NCBI GenBank assembly: GCA_020073365.1
Contig: JAIQFL010000006.1
Span: 1-64,000, forward strand
Direction of reading: 5' to 3'
Length of the DNA: 64,000 nucleotides
Source of the DNA: Terriglobia bacterium
Lineage (GTDB): Bacteria > Acidobacteriota > Terriglobia > Bryobacterales > Bryobacteraceae
The translations under genes and the position numbers were made by a program. Positions within the stretch are counted from its first letter, which is position 1; every line of letters begins with the position of its first letter. Positions 28,033-36,270 of this stretch are shown piece after piece. Below the pieces are notes generated by a model. That model was not told the origin of the DNA and did not search any database. It saw nothing but the letters and a program-made list of their open reading frames with translations.

Positions 28033-28454
28033 TCACGGAGTATGGCACAAGACCAAGGCCATTTCAAGTATAAAAGAGGTGAATCTCTACAATGTTAACC
28101 CGATATCCCCCATTTGTGTTGTTTTTTTCCACACCGCGGCACTGAGGCGGGCCCCGCCGACGCTACGCCGGGGAAGAATGGGCCGGGGGTCAGGAGCCAG
28201 GGGTCGGGGAAAGGAAGCTCGCTTCGCTCGCGCCATTCTGCCAACGATGCGAGCCAAGCGAGGCCACCTACCCAGGGCCCCTGGGCTTCAAGCATAAAAA
28301 GATGTTAATCTCTACAATTGTGGAAAAACTCCGCGTTTCGGATCGAGCCGGGGCCTTCCTGGCGTCGCGCGCGAGCGAGCGCCGGTTCTGCCGGCACGCT
28401 CTCAACCGCATTCTTTACTAGACAGGACCCGCGTTGGGGCTGCATACTGCGGTC
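28033..28454. other. Gene-free region with a duplicated 33-nt motif
   Basis: About 420 nt lie between the receptor remnant and the next gene. A motif beginning TTCAAG-ATAAAA and ending AATCTCTACAA occurs at 28062-28092 and again at 28287-28318, about 85% alike by eye. Between the copies is a G-rich stretch (28180-28215) resembling low-complexity GTCAGGAG repeats. No coding frame is convincing. Confidence 0.55.
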
Positions 28455-30080
28455 ATGGGGCACGTTGAAGTCGCAGCCCTGCTTACGGATCTGCGGGACG
28501 ATCTCGGGTTTCGCCGGATCGAGCAGGGCATTGGGAGGCTTGAGCGCATCCGGCCGATGGTGGAGGCGCTCCGGCCTGAAACTCCGAATTCCGGCGTTCT
28601 GGTTGGGCTGATCGCGCAGTGGGTCGATGCCGGCTTCGACAGCCCGCAACTGCTCTGCCGGCTCCTGGCGAGATTTCCCGCGCCCACCCGACCGGCCCTT
28701 CCGCTCCTCGACTATCTCCACCTGCGGATGGCTGAAGGCGTGTTTGCCATGTCACAGGAGGACTTCGACCGGGCTGCCGGCCATTTCCGGTTTGTCCAGT
28801 CCATGGAAGAGGAGATCGGCGACGCGGAACTCCTGGCCATCGCCAATTTCTGGATCGGCCGCTGCCTGCGGAAGACGGGTCAGTATGACGACGCCCTGGG
28901 CTACATCGAACGGGCGGAAGCATTGGCTCTCTCCTGCGGTTATGCTCAGATGGCGGCCGTCATGCAGGCCACGCGGAGTTGGCTGGCTTTCCAGAAGGGG
29001 AAGCTGCACGAGGCGGTTTCCATCCTGCGCCACGCCGAAGACGCACTCAGCCGCACCGACGATTTCCTGAGCCGCGGCAATGTTCAGTCGGCCTATGGAC
29101 GCATTGCACGCCGGCAGGGCAGGTATGAGCGGGCGCTCGAATGCCTGGAGCGGGCCATCGCGGAATACCGCTCCGGCGGCGGAGGGCACCTGCAACTGGC
29201 GCGCGCGCTTCTGAATCTCGCGTTCGTGAAACGCCTGCTTGCGCTAGAGTTCCAGAAGGAACTGGACCATGTATCGGCTTCCCGCCGCTCCGCCAGGGAC
29301 GACGACTCGCCGGGCGCGGAACGCGTGCGCGAGCAGCGGCTGCGGATCGAACGGATCCGCGCCGAAGCGCACACCCACCTGGAGGAATCGATGGCCATCT
29401 ACGAGCGGCGTCAGAATCACCGGGGGATCGCCGGGGTTCGCATCAACCGCGCATTTCTGTGCCTCGATGCGGGCGATCTGGAATGCGCCGCGTCCCAGGG
29501 CGCCGAGGCCTTCCGCCATGGGGAAGAAAAGCAAGACTACATCGTGATGGCGCGCGCCCGCACCATTCAGTGCATCGTGGAAGGCGCGGCCTTGGAAGAG
29601 CAGGTCGGTGACCCGGCGCGCCACCATGAAACTGCCGAGGCGTTCGCCCGCGACGCCGTCACTTTTGCGGGACACACGCAGAACCGGCGCTTGCTGGCGC
29701 GCGCCTATGTTTGGCAGGGCCTGACGTTTGCCGCCGAGCCGTATAGCGACCCGGAGGCCGCGCGCCGTTGCTGCGAACAGGCCATCGCGCTTCTGCAGCC
29801 GGAGGGTTCCGAGCGGCAGTACGTCTGGGACGACCTGGAGATGCTGAAATCCAGGGTGCTACACGCCCGGCCGGTCGATCCCCTGTTGCGCGCGTGGAGT
29901 GCCGGCGTGGTGGAGGGCAAGTCTTTTCAGCAGTTGACGGAGGAATTTGCGCGCATGGTGATCCCCAAGGTGTGGGAACGGGAGGGCCGTAAGGTCTCGC
30001 GGGTTGCCGAGAAGCTCTCCATATCGCCCAAGAAGGTGCGCCGGATTCTACACTCCGCGGGGATGCATCATACTGGATAA
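28455..30080 (+). CDS. TPR-repeat protein with C-terminal Fis-type helix-turn-helix
   Basis: A 541-residue cytoplasmic protein. ATG at 28455 is preferred to an upstream TTG. Tandem helical repeats of TPR type run from about 90 to 420 (AIANFWIGRCLRKTGQYDDA, AYGRIARRQGRYERALECLE). The last 50 residues (GKSFQQLTEEFARMVIPKVW, then VSRVAEKLSISPKKVRRIL) form a Fis/HTH_8-like DNA-binding domain. It is probably a transcriptional regulator whose TPR part senses a partner. A half copy of a palindromic repeat follows its stop; leuA lies downstream. Confidence 0.75.
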   Translation: MGHVEVAALLTDLRDDLGFRRIEQGIGRLERIRPMVEALRPETPNSGVLVGLIAQWVDAGFDSPQLLCRLLARFPAPTRPALPLLDYLHLRMAEGVFAMSQEDFDRAAGHFRFVQSMEEEIGDAELLAIANFWIGRCLRKTGQYDDALGYIERAEALALSCGYAQMAAVMQATRSWLAFQKGKLHEAVSILRHAEDALSRTDDFLSRGNVQSAYGRIARRQGRYERALECLERAIAEYRSGGGGHLQLARALLNLAFVKRLLALEFQKELDHVSASRRSARDDDSPGAERVREQRLRIERIRAEAHTHLEESMAIYERRQNHRGIAGVRINRAFLCLDAGDLECAASQGAEAFRHGEEKQDYIVMARARTIQCIVEGAALEEQVGDPARHHETAEAFARDAVTFAGHTQNRRLLARAYVWQGLTFAAEPYSDPEAARRCCEQAIALLQPEGSERQYVWDDLEMLKSRVLHARPVDPLLRAWSAGVVEGKSFQQLTEEFARMVIPKVWEREGRKVSRVAEKLSISPKKVRRILHSAGMHHTG

Positions 30081-30085
30081 ACCGC

Positions 30086-30108
30086 GGTGGGGCATGCTTT
30101 AGCTTGCC
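30086..30108. repeat. Half copy of the GGTGGGGC/TTTAGCTTGCC repeat
   Basis: This stretch reads GGTGGGGCATGC then TTTAGCTTGCC, the left arm of the palindromes at 31687-31749 and 33281-33345, without the right arm. It starts 6 nt after the TPR-Fis stop, in the leuA leader. Confidence 0.6.
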
Positions 30109-30144
30109 AATCTTCTGATAGGGAGGTCTTGGGGGGAACTTGCA

Positions 30145-31683
30145 ATGTCCGAGAAAGTAGCTGTATTCGATACCACGCTAAGAGATGGCGAGCAGGCGGC
30201 TGGAACCCGGCTCGGCAGCCGCGAGAAGGTCCTCATCGCCCATCAACTGGCGCAATTGCATGTCGACGTGATCGAGGCCGGTTACCCCGCATCATCGCCG
30301 GACGACTTCGAGGCCGTCCGGCTCATTGGCCGGGAGATCACGGGTCCCGCCATCTGCGCTCTCTCCCGCGCCGTACCCAGCGATATCGAGGCCTGCGGCA
30401 AGGCCCTGGCCAAAGCCCACCGGCCGCGCATCCACACCGGGATCGGCGCCTCGGACATTCACATCACAGGGAAGTTCCAGGACGAGCGCTACGGCAAGAC
30501 CCTGGCCGAGAAGAAGGTCACCATCCTGCAGATGGCCATCGACTCCGTGAAGCTGGCCCGGCAGTACGCCGACGATGTCGAATTCTACGCGGAAGACGCC
30601 GGCCGCGCCGATCCCGGCTACCTCTTCGAGATGATCCAGGCGGCCATTGACGCGGGCGCGACCGTCGTCAACATTCCCGATACCACCGGCTACGCCGTGC
30701 CGGAGCAATACGGCGCCCTGATACGGGCGATCCGGGAGAAGGTGCCCAACATTGATCGCGCCACCATCAGCGTCCACTGCCACGACGACCTGGGGCTGGC
30801 GGTGGCCAACACGCTGGCCGGGGTCCTCAATGGGGCGCGGCAGGTGGAAGGCACCATGAATGGAATCGGCGAACGGGCCGGGAACGCCGCCCTGGAAGAG
30901 GTGGTGATGGCCATCCGCACCCGCAGCGACTATTTCAAGGTCCACACCGATCTGATCGCGAGCGAGTTCCACCGCACCAGCCGGCTGGTCTCCGACATGC
31001 TCGGGATACAGGTTCCGCCCAATAAAGCGGTGGTGGGCGGCAATGCCTTCTCCCACAGTTCGGGCATCCACGTGGACGGTTTCCTGAAGGAGCGCGAGAC
31101 CTATGAGATCATGCGGCCCGAAGATGTCGGTGTCACGGAGAGCCGCGTGGTCCTGACGGCGCGCACGGGGCGTCATGGTCTCCGCGACCGGCTCAAGAAA
31201 CTGGGATACTCGCTGGGGATCCAGGAGCTGAACCAGGCCTACCAGCGATTCCTGGCGGTGGCCGACAAGAAGCAGGAGGTGTTCGACGAGGATCTGGTCG
31301 CCATCCTCCAGGACGAATTCCACCCGGTTCCGGAAACCTACCAGCTCGAGTATCTGCATATCTACAGCGGGACATCCGCCATCCCGACGGCCACCGTGAG
31401 GGTTCGCGTCAAAGACGGAACGCGAGAGGGCGCCGCCATTGGGGATGGTCCCGTGGACGCCGTCTGCAAGGCCATTTCCGGAGTCACGGGGACATCCGCC
31501 AAGCTGGCGCGATACGAGATCCGGTCGGTGACCAGCGGCACCGAGGCGCTGGGCGAGGTCACCGTCCAGGTGGAAGAGGCGGGCCGGAGGGTCCTCGGCC
31601 GCGGCGTTTCCACCGACGTGATCGAGGCCAGCGCCAAAGCCTACATCGACGGATTGAACAAGCTCGCCAATTTCACCCGGTAA
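30145..31683 (+). CDS. leuA: 2-isopropylmalate synthase
   Basis: A 512-residue enzyme of the standard LeuA length. It condenses acetyl-CoA with 2-oxoisovalerate, the first step of leucine synthesis. The HMG-CoA-lyase-like barrel shows VFDTTLRDGEQAAGTRL (metal and catalytic Asp/Glu), SVHCHDDLGLAVANTLAG and NGIGERAGNAALEEVVMA; HSSGIHVDGFLKERETYEIM marks the subdomain junction. The C-terminal leucine-binding regulatory domain spans about 390-510. Shine-Dalgarno-like GGGAGG (30121-30126) lies ahead. It stands alone, without leuBCD, and is bracketed by two copies of one palindromic repeat. Confidence 0.95.
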   Translation: MSEKVAVFDTTLRDGEQAAGTRLGSREKVLIAHQLAQLHVDVIEAGYPASSPDDFEAVRLIGREITGPAICALSRAVPSDIEACGKALAKAHRPRIHTGIGASDIHITGKFQDERYGKTLAEKKVTILQMAIDSVKLARQYADDVEFYAEDAGRADPGYLFEMIQAAIDAGATVVNIPDTTGYAVPEQYGALIRAIREKVPNIDRATISVHCHDDLGLAVANTLAGVLNGARQVEGTMNGIGERAGNAALEEVVMAIRTRSDYFKVHTDLIASEFHRTSRLVSDMLGIQVPPNKAVVGGNAFSHSSGIHVDGFLKERETYEIMRPEDVGVTESRVVLTARTGRHGLRDRLKKLGYSLGIQELNQAYQRFLAVADKKQEVFDEDLVAILQDEFHPVPETYQLEYLHIYSGTSAIPTATVRVRVKDGTREGAAIGDGPVDAVCKAISGVTGTSAKLARYEIRSVTSGTEALGEVTVQVEEAGRRVLGRGVSTDVIEASAKAYIDGLNKLANFTR

Positions 31684-31686
31684 GCA

Positions 31687-31749
31687 GGGCATGCTTGGGC
31701 CTGCCGGAAATCACTTATAAGAACTCGGCAAGCTAAAGCATGCCTCACC
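31687..31749. repeat. Full palindromic repeat after leuA
   Basis: GGCATGCTT (31688-31696) pairs with AAGCATGCC (31736-31744), and TGCCG (31702-31706) with CGGCA (31726-31730). The central part GGAAATCA...GAACTCGGCAA is shared with the copy at 33281-33345. It follows the leuA stop by 3 nt and may act as terminator. From 31750 to 31982 I see no other feature. Confidence 0.7.
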
Positions 31750-31982
31750 GCGTCCCGGACGGTTGTGAGAAATCCGGCAGAACAGTGGTAGTCTTGAACT
31801 GGCCCAGGCGATGGCCGGTCAGGAGCCGCTCGCAGTGTGATGGCGGCAACGACACCGTCGGTTTGTATGCGTTCCTTAAGTCGGACATCCCGGCATCATC
31901 GCGTGTATGACAACTTCGCTGCGACGACCCGGCTGAAACTGCGGTCGGGATAAGGCCGTCGCGGAACTGGAGGGAAACGCGC

Positions 31983-32453
31983 TTGAGGTGGCATACTTTC
32001 GTAGTCCTTCTGGGTGTTTTGGGTGGGCTAACGTCACAGCCCGGGGATGCGGCCATCAGAGACCGAGACGACCAGGCCGAACACCCGTCGGCTGCTGCTT
32101 CAGCCCCGCACAGTGATTCATCCACTGCAGCGATTGCGCAAACTCTGATAGGCGCCTGGCGGTCGGACGGAAATTCCAGGTTCACGCGGACCTTCGGCGC
32201 CGACGGCACTGTGACCGATCGGTTCGAAGGCGACGAGTCGGCCACGACTAAGGCCAAATGGCGTTTGTTCACCGCAGAGGACCGGGATCCGTTACTCGAC
32301 AGCGTAGTCAAGGGAGTCACCTACTTGCGAGTAGATGATGGCGCCGATGTAACCTTCTACGTTATCGTCAGGGCGGACCGCCGTCACCTGCACCTGCGCT
32401 ACGCGGATCGGCGGGGTTTCCTGTTAAGATTTACTCGGGTCCTGGACCGCTGA
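31983..32453 (+). CDS. Small exported protein of unknown function
   Basis: A 156-residue protein beginning at a TTG with GGAGGG 8 nt upstream. The N-terminus WHTFVVLLGVLGGLTSQPGDA is a Sec signal peptide. The mature part has an Ala/Ser/His-rich linker (about 30-50), then IGAWRSDGNSRFTRTFGADG and WRLFTAEDRD, which resembles a small beta-barrel 'response to environment' type lipocalin-like fold (GxW motif). Function unknown. It is followed after 19 nt by the DUF1906 gene and may form an operon with it. Confidence 0.65.
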   Translation: MRWHTFVVLLGVLGGLTSQPGDAAIRDRDDQAEHPSAAASAPHSDSSTAAIAQTLIGAWRSDGNSRFTRTFGADGTVTDRFEGDESATTKAKWRLFTAEDRDPLLDSVVKGVTYLRVDDGADVTFYVIVRADRRHLHLRYADRRGFLLRFTRVLDR

Positions 32454-32472
32454 TATTGCAAGGAGCGTCTGA

Positions 32473-33231
32473 ATGATTTATGCAGGATTCGACACGTTTT
32501 CATATCCCGGCGATGCCATCATGAAGTCGATCTGGGAAAATACGGAGCTTTTGTGGTGTGGTTTCTACCTTGGACCTCGATTCAACTGGAGCTCGCACTT
32601 TAGCACCATCCAACAGATGGGTTGGGGTGTTGCGCCAATCTATACCGGTAAGCAGCCGGGGACACTCCAGGCGATCCGCTATCGGAGCTCCCGTGATCCG
32701 AAAGACGTTCAGTCGGCGCTTTGGGATAATGGCGCCCTCGATGGCAAAGAGGCCGCCGATCAGGCGAGTGCGTCAAATATTCCGTTGAACACAATCTTGT
32801 ATTTCGATGTCGAGATTACGGTCCCCGATCGGGACTGGCTGCCATACTACCGCGGCTGGAGCCGGGCGGTGGTTGATCGATATTACAATGTGGGACTCTA
32901 TACGCGGCGCGATCATGCCGCCTGGCTTGTCGATAAATTGAATGGCGACAATTTGTTGCGGCCCTTCGATATCTGCATGCCGACCATATGGATCGCAAAA
33001 TACAATCGGTCAAATCCCAACAAGGCGCCGATTCCCGCGAAAGACTTTTTGGAAGACCCCCTTCCGTTGCCAGACCCCAAAACCGTCTATTCAGGCGCTT
33101 CCATTTGGCAGCACATCGGGAACTTCGGGTTGAAGTGGACCGATTCCGGCAAAACGCGCAAGTTCCATCCGGTCGATTATGACAGTTCCATCTATAAGGA
33201 CCCTGGACTCGGGCTGCTCAGCGCCGTCTGA
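32473..33231 (+). CDS. DUF1906 (Rv2525c-like) glycoside-hydrolase-like protein
   Basis: A 252-residue TIM-barrel-like protein. AGGAG lies 7 nt before the ATG. Features match the Rv2525c-like/DUF1906 fold: YAGFDTFSYPG at the first strand, FYLGPRFNWSS, a conserved ILYFDVEITVPD strand with acidic residues, VGLYTRRDHAAW and the closing VDYDSSIYKD. These domains resemble GH25 lysozymes and occur in cell-wall-active proteins, but catalytic activity has rarely been shown. No signal peptide is visible. It may act with the small exported protein just upstream. Confidence 0.75.
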   Translation: MIYAGFDTFSYPGDAIMKSIWENTELLWCGFYLGPRFNWSSHFSTIQQMGWGVAPIYTGKQPGTLQAIRYRSSRDPKDVQSALWDNGALDGKEAADQASASNIPLNTILYFDVEITVPDRDWLPYYRGWSRAVVDRYYNVGLYTRRDHAAWLVDKLNGDNLLRPFDICMPTIWIAKYNRSNPNKAPIPAKDFLEDPLPLPDPKTVYSGASIWQHIGNFGLKWTDSGKTRKFHPVDYDSSIYKDPGLGLLSAV

Positions 33232-33280
33232 ACGTGAGAGCGCCAGTTGATACCACCTCAACTCCCCGTGTCTCCACCTA

Positions 33281-33345
33281 GGTGGGGCTTTAGCTTGCCC
33301 GGAAATCAACCTGTCGGAACTCGGCAAACTAAAGTGTGCCCCACC
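33281..33345. repeat. Full palindromic repeat (GGTGGGGC...GCCCCACC)
   Basis: GGTGGGGC (33281-33288) pairs exactly with GCCCCACC (33338-33345), and TTTAGCTTGCC (33289-33299) with GGCAAACTAAA (33323-33333, one mismatch). Loop sequence is shared with 31687-31749. It occupies most of the gap between the DUF1906 gene and the hydrolase gene. Confidence 0.75.
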
Positions 33346-33363
33346 GTAATAAACTAAAACCCC

Positions 33364-34179
33364 ATGGGGACTCGCCGCTCGGGCGTTCGCAGAGACTATG
33401 AGGCCATCGCGTTGCCGATCTGGCAGGAACTGCTGGTCGGCATGGAAATGCTCTACCTGTGGGTTTCGCCGGTATATTGGGGATTCGGCATTCCCCACGG
33501 AGACGGATCTGCGGTAGTCTTGATCCCGGGTTTCCTGGGCACGGATTTCTATCTCACCGAGTTTCGTGCCTGGCTGCGCCGGATCGGCTATCGGCCTTAC
33601 TACTCCGGCATCGGTTTCAATGCGGACTGCCCCAACCTGCTGATCCGGTACCGCCTGGCAGAGACCATCCAGAAGGCTCACCAGGCCACCGGGAAAAAAG
33701 TCCACCTCATCGGCCACAGCCTGGGCGGCGTGATTGCCCGCGCCGCGGCGTCTCAGATGCCCGACTGCGTCGCTTCGGTCCTGACCATGGGATCCCCGTT
33801 CCGCGGAGTTGCCGCTCATCCTTCTGTGTTGCGCGTAGCCGAGTTGGTGCGCGGCCAAATCCTGGACCGGCACAGCGAGGGCGTGCTCCCCGACTGTTAC
33901 ACCGGTGCCTGCACGTGCGATTTCCTGGAGTCGCTTGCCGGGAAGGTGCCCCGGCCGGTGTCGCAGACCGCCATCTTTACCAAGACCGACGGCATCGTGG
34001 ACTGGCGTGTCTGCAGAACCGGCCACGCGTCCGTGGATGTCGAGGTCTCCGGCACGCACATCGGTCTGGTATTCAATCCCATCGTCTACGAGGTAGTGGC
34101 CCGCCGTCTGGCTACCGCTCCTTCGCGGTCGCGGCCCGGTCGTGCGCATTTAACCGCGCCTCCCGAGCCACGACCGTAA
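33364..34179 (+). CDS. Alpha/beta hydrolase, lipase/PGAP1-like
   Basis: A 271-residue serine hydrolase. The strand-oxyanion region VVLIPGFLGTD is followed by the nucleophile elbow VHLIGHSLGGVIARAAAS (GHSLG) and a TMGSPFRGV segment; TKTDGIVDW supplies a likely Asp and VSGTHIGLVFNP the His. The order suits a triacylglycerol-lipase-like esterase. The last 20 or so residues (ATAPSRSRPGRAHL onward) are Arg/Pro-rich and encoded by a palindromic repeat that runs across the stop codon, so the native C-terminus probably ended near VVARRL. Confidence 0.85.
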   Translation: MGTRRSGVRRDYEAIALPIWQELLVGMEMLYLWVSPVYWGFGIPHGDGSAVVLIPGFLGTDFYLTEFRAWLRRIGYRPYYSGIGFNADCPNLLIRYRLAETIQKAHQATGKKVHLIGHSLGGVIARAAASQMPDCVASVLTMGSPFRGVAAHPSVLRVAELVRGQILDRHSEGVLPDCYTGACTCDFLESLAGKVPRPVSQTAIFTKTDGIVDWRVCRTGHASVDVEVSGTHIGLVFNPIVYEVVARRLATAPSRSRPGRAHLTAPPEPRP

Positions 34180-34180
34180 G
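34114..34180. repeat. Inverted repeat pair spanning the hydrolase stop codon
   Basis: ACCGC-TCCTTC-GCGGT then CGCGGC (34114-34135) faces an inverted relative, GAGCCACGACCGTAAGG (34164-34180). The family member at 19283-19307 has the same core. The stop of the hydrolase gene (34177-34179) falls inside the right unit. Confidence 0.5.
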
Positions 34181-34279
34181 GTAAGCTCGACCGCGAAGCC
34201 ACAATCGTGAGCCAAAATCCCATGGCCCGCGTAACAATCGGCTCTGGGCAGAGGGGGCCGTTGCGCGACAATCGCTAGT

Positions 34280-36196
34280 GTGACGAATGCTTACGGATCG
34301 TGGAAATCGCCCATCACATCGGACTTGATCGTGGCCCAGTCCATTGGACTCTCGGAGGTGCGGATCGATGGGGACGATGTGTATTGGCTGGAGGCGCGTC
34401 CGCAAGAGGGCGGGCGGCACGTGGTGGTACGTTGGGCCGGCGGGCGGGCCGTGGATTTGCTGCCGGCGCCGTTCAACGCGCGCACGCGGGTCCATGAATA
34501 TGGCGGCGGCGCCTGGACGGTGGCCGGCGGTACGCTGTATTTTTCCCACGACGCGGACCGGCGGCTGTACCGGCTGGATCGGGGCGGCGCGCCGGTGCCG
34601 CTGACGCCGGCCGATGACTTCCGCTATGGCGACGGCGTGATCGACGGGCAGCGGCGGCGGTGGATTGGCGTGCGCGAAGACCACAGCGCGGCTGGACGGG
34701 AGCCGGTCAATACCATCGTCAGCGTGGACGCCAGTGGAGCGGCCATGGAAAGCGGCCTGGTGCTGACAGCGGGCCGCGATTTCTTTTCATCGCCGCGACT
34801 ATCGCCCGATGGCCGGCGGCTGGCGTACCTGGCGTGGGACCATCCGCGGATGCCCTGGGATGGGACTACGCTTTACGTGCAGGCGCTGGATGAGGCGGGC
34901 GCGCCGTCGGGCGAACCGGTCGAGATCGCGGGCGGGCAGCGCGAATCGATTTTTCAGCCCGAGTGGGCGCTGGACGGCTCGGCGCTCTACTTCGTTTCGG
35001 ACCGCTCGGGTTGGTGGAACCTGTATCGGCGGGAGTTCTCCGAACCGGATACGAGCGTGCTGGCGCCGATGGAGGCGGAGTTTGGCCAGCCGCAGTGGGT
35101 GCTGGGCATGTCCACTTACGCGGTGGCGGACAACGGCCGGCTGGTCTGCTCCTACGTGTCGAAGGGCTTGGGCAAGCTGGCGGTGGTGGATACGAACTCG
35201 GGGGCGCTCACGGATATCGAAACGCCTTATACGGATTTCTTCTCTGTGCGGGCGGCGGGAGACGCGGTCGTGTTTCGCGCGGGGTCGGCCGTGTCGCCGG
35301 CCGCGATTGTGCGCATAGATTTGAGTTCGGGCAGATCGGAGGTGCTGCGGAAAGCGACGGCGGTGGCCGACGATCCGCAGGTGGCGAAGTACTTCACGCG
35401 CGTCGAACAGGTGGAGTTTCCGACCGAGGGGAACCGCACGGCGTTTGGACTGTTCTATCCGGCATTCAATCCGGACTACACCGTTGCGGGGGATGAGAAG
35501 CCGCCGCTGGTGGTGAAGTGCCACGGCGGGCCGACCTCCGCCGCGTCAAGCACGCTGGACTTGCGGATACAGTTCTGGACGAGCCGGGGAATATCGGTGC
35601 TGGACGTGAATTATGGCGGCAGTTCGGGCTACGGGCGGGCGTACCGGGAGCGGCTGGTTGGGACCTGGGGGATCGTAGATGTGGACGATTGCGTGAATGG
35701 GGCGCGGTACCTGGCTGAGGCCGGGCTGGTGGACCCGCGGCGCAGCGTCATCACGGGCGGCAGCGCGGGCGGATACACTACGCTCGCGGCACTCACCTTT
35801 CGCGACTATTTTCGCGGCGGGGCCAGCCACTTTGGGGTGAGCGACCTGGCCGTGCTGGCGCTCGATACGCACAAGTTCGAGTCGCGGTATCTGGATTCGC
35901 TGGTGGGGCCGTATCCGGAGAAGGAAGAGCTGTATCGGGAACGGTCCCCATTGGCGCATGCCGAGCGGCTGGCGGCGCCGGTGATTTTCTTTCAGGGGGA
36001 TGAGGACCAGGTTGTGCCTCCCAACCAGACGGAGCTGATGGTGGAGGCGCTACGGACTAAGGGGACACCGGTGGGGTATCTATTGTTCGCGGGCGAGCAG
36101 CATGGGTGTCGCAAGGCGGAGAGCATCAAGCGGGCGCTGGATGCGGAATTGTATTTTTATGCCGTGAACGTGTTTGGAGTGGGGTTGAGGTTTTGA
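34280..36196 (+). CDS. S9-family peptidase (acylaminoacyl-/dipeptidyl-peptidase type)
   Basis: A 638-residue serine peptidase of the prolyl oligopeptidase clan, starting at GTG 34280. Residues 1 to about 370 form a TolB/DPP-like beta-propeller (FFSSPRLSPDGRRLAYLAWD). The alpha/beta-hydrolase domain holds the triad: Ser in ITGGSAGGYTTLAAL, Asp in QGDEDQVVPPNQ and His in AGEQHGCRKAE. No signal peptide is seen, so a cytoplasmic peptidase acting on oligopeptides is likely. It stands alone; 74 nt follow before the next gene. Confidence 0.93.
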   Translation: MTNAYGSWKSPITSDLIVAQSIGLSEVRIDGDDVYWLEARPQEGGRHVVVRWAGGRAVDLLPAPFNARTRVHEYGGGAWTVAGGTLYFSHDADRRLYRLDRGGAPVPLTPADDFRYGDGVIDGQRRRWIGVREDHSAAGREPVNTIVSVDASGAAMESGLVLTAGRDFFSSPRLSPDGRRLAYLAWDHPRMPWDGTTLYVQALDEAGAPSGEPVEIAGGQRESIFQPEWALDGSALYFVSDRSGWWNLYRREFSEPDTSVLAPMEAEFGQPQWVLGMSTYAVADNGRLVCSYVSKGLGKLAVVDTNSGALTDIETPYTDFFSVRAAGDAVVFRAGSAVSPAAIVRIDLSSGRSEVLRKATAVADDPQVAKYFTRVEQVEFPTEGNRTAFGLFYPAFNPDYTVAGDEKPPLVVKCHGGPTSAASSTLDLRIQFWTSRGISVLDVNYGGSSGYGRAYRERLVGTWGIVDVDDCVNGARYLAEAGLVDPRRSVITGGSAGGYTTLAALTFRDYFRGGASHFGVSDLAVLALDTHKFESRYLDSLVGPYPEKEELYRERSPLAHAERLAAPVIFFQGDEDQVVPPNQTELMVEALRTKGTPVGYLLFAGEQHGCRKAESIKRALDAELYFYAVNVFGVGLRF

Positions 36197-36270
36197 TTCG
36201 GCGTCGCCGGCGTCGCCGTCGAGGGCCTGCCCTACCTGATGTACAATGGCTATCCACCTCAGGAGCTTCG

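Noticed and set aside
28095-28308. Short frames between the TonB-receptor remnant and the TPR-Fis gene
   Set aside because: They cover a low-complexity, repeat-bearing stretch on both strands and have no ribosome site or motif.
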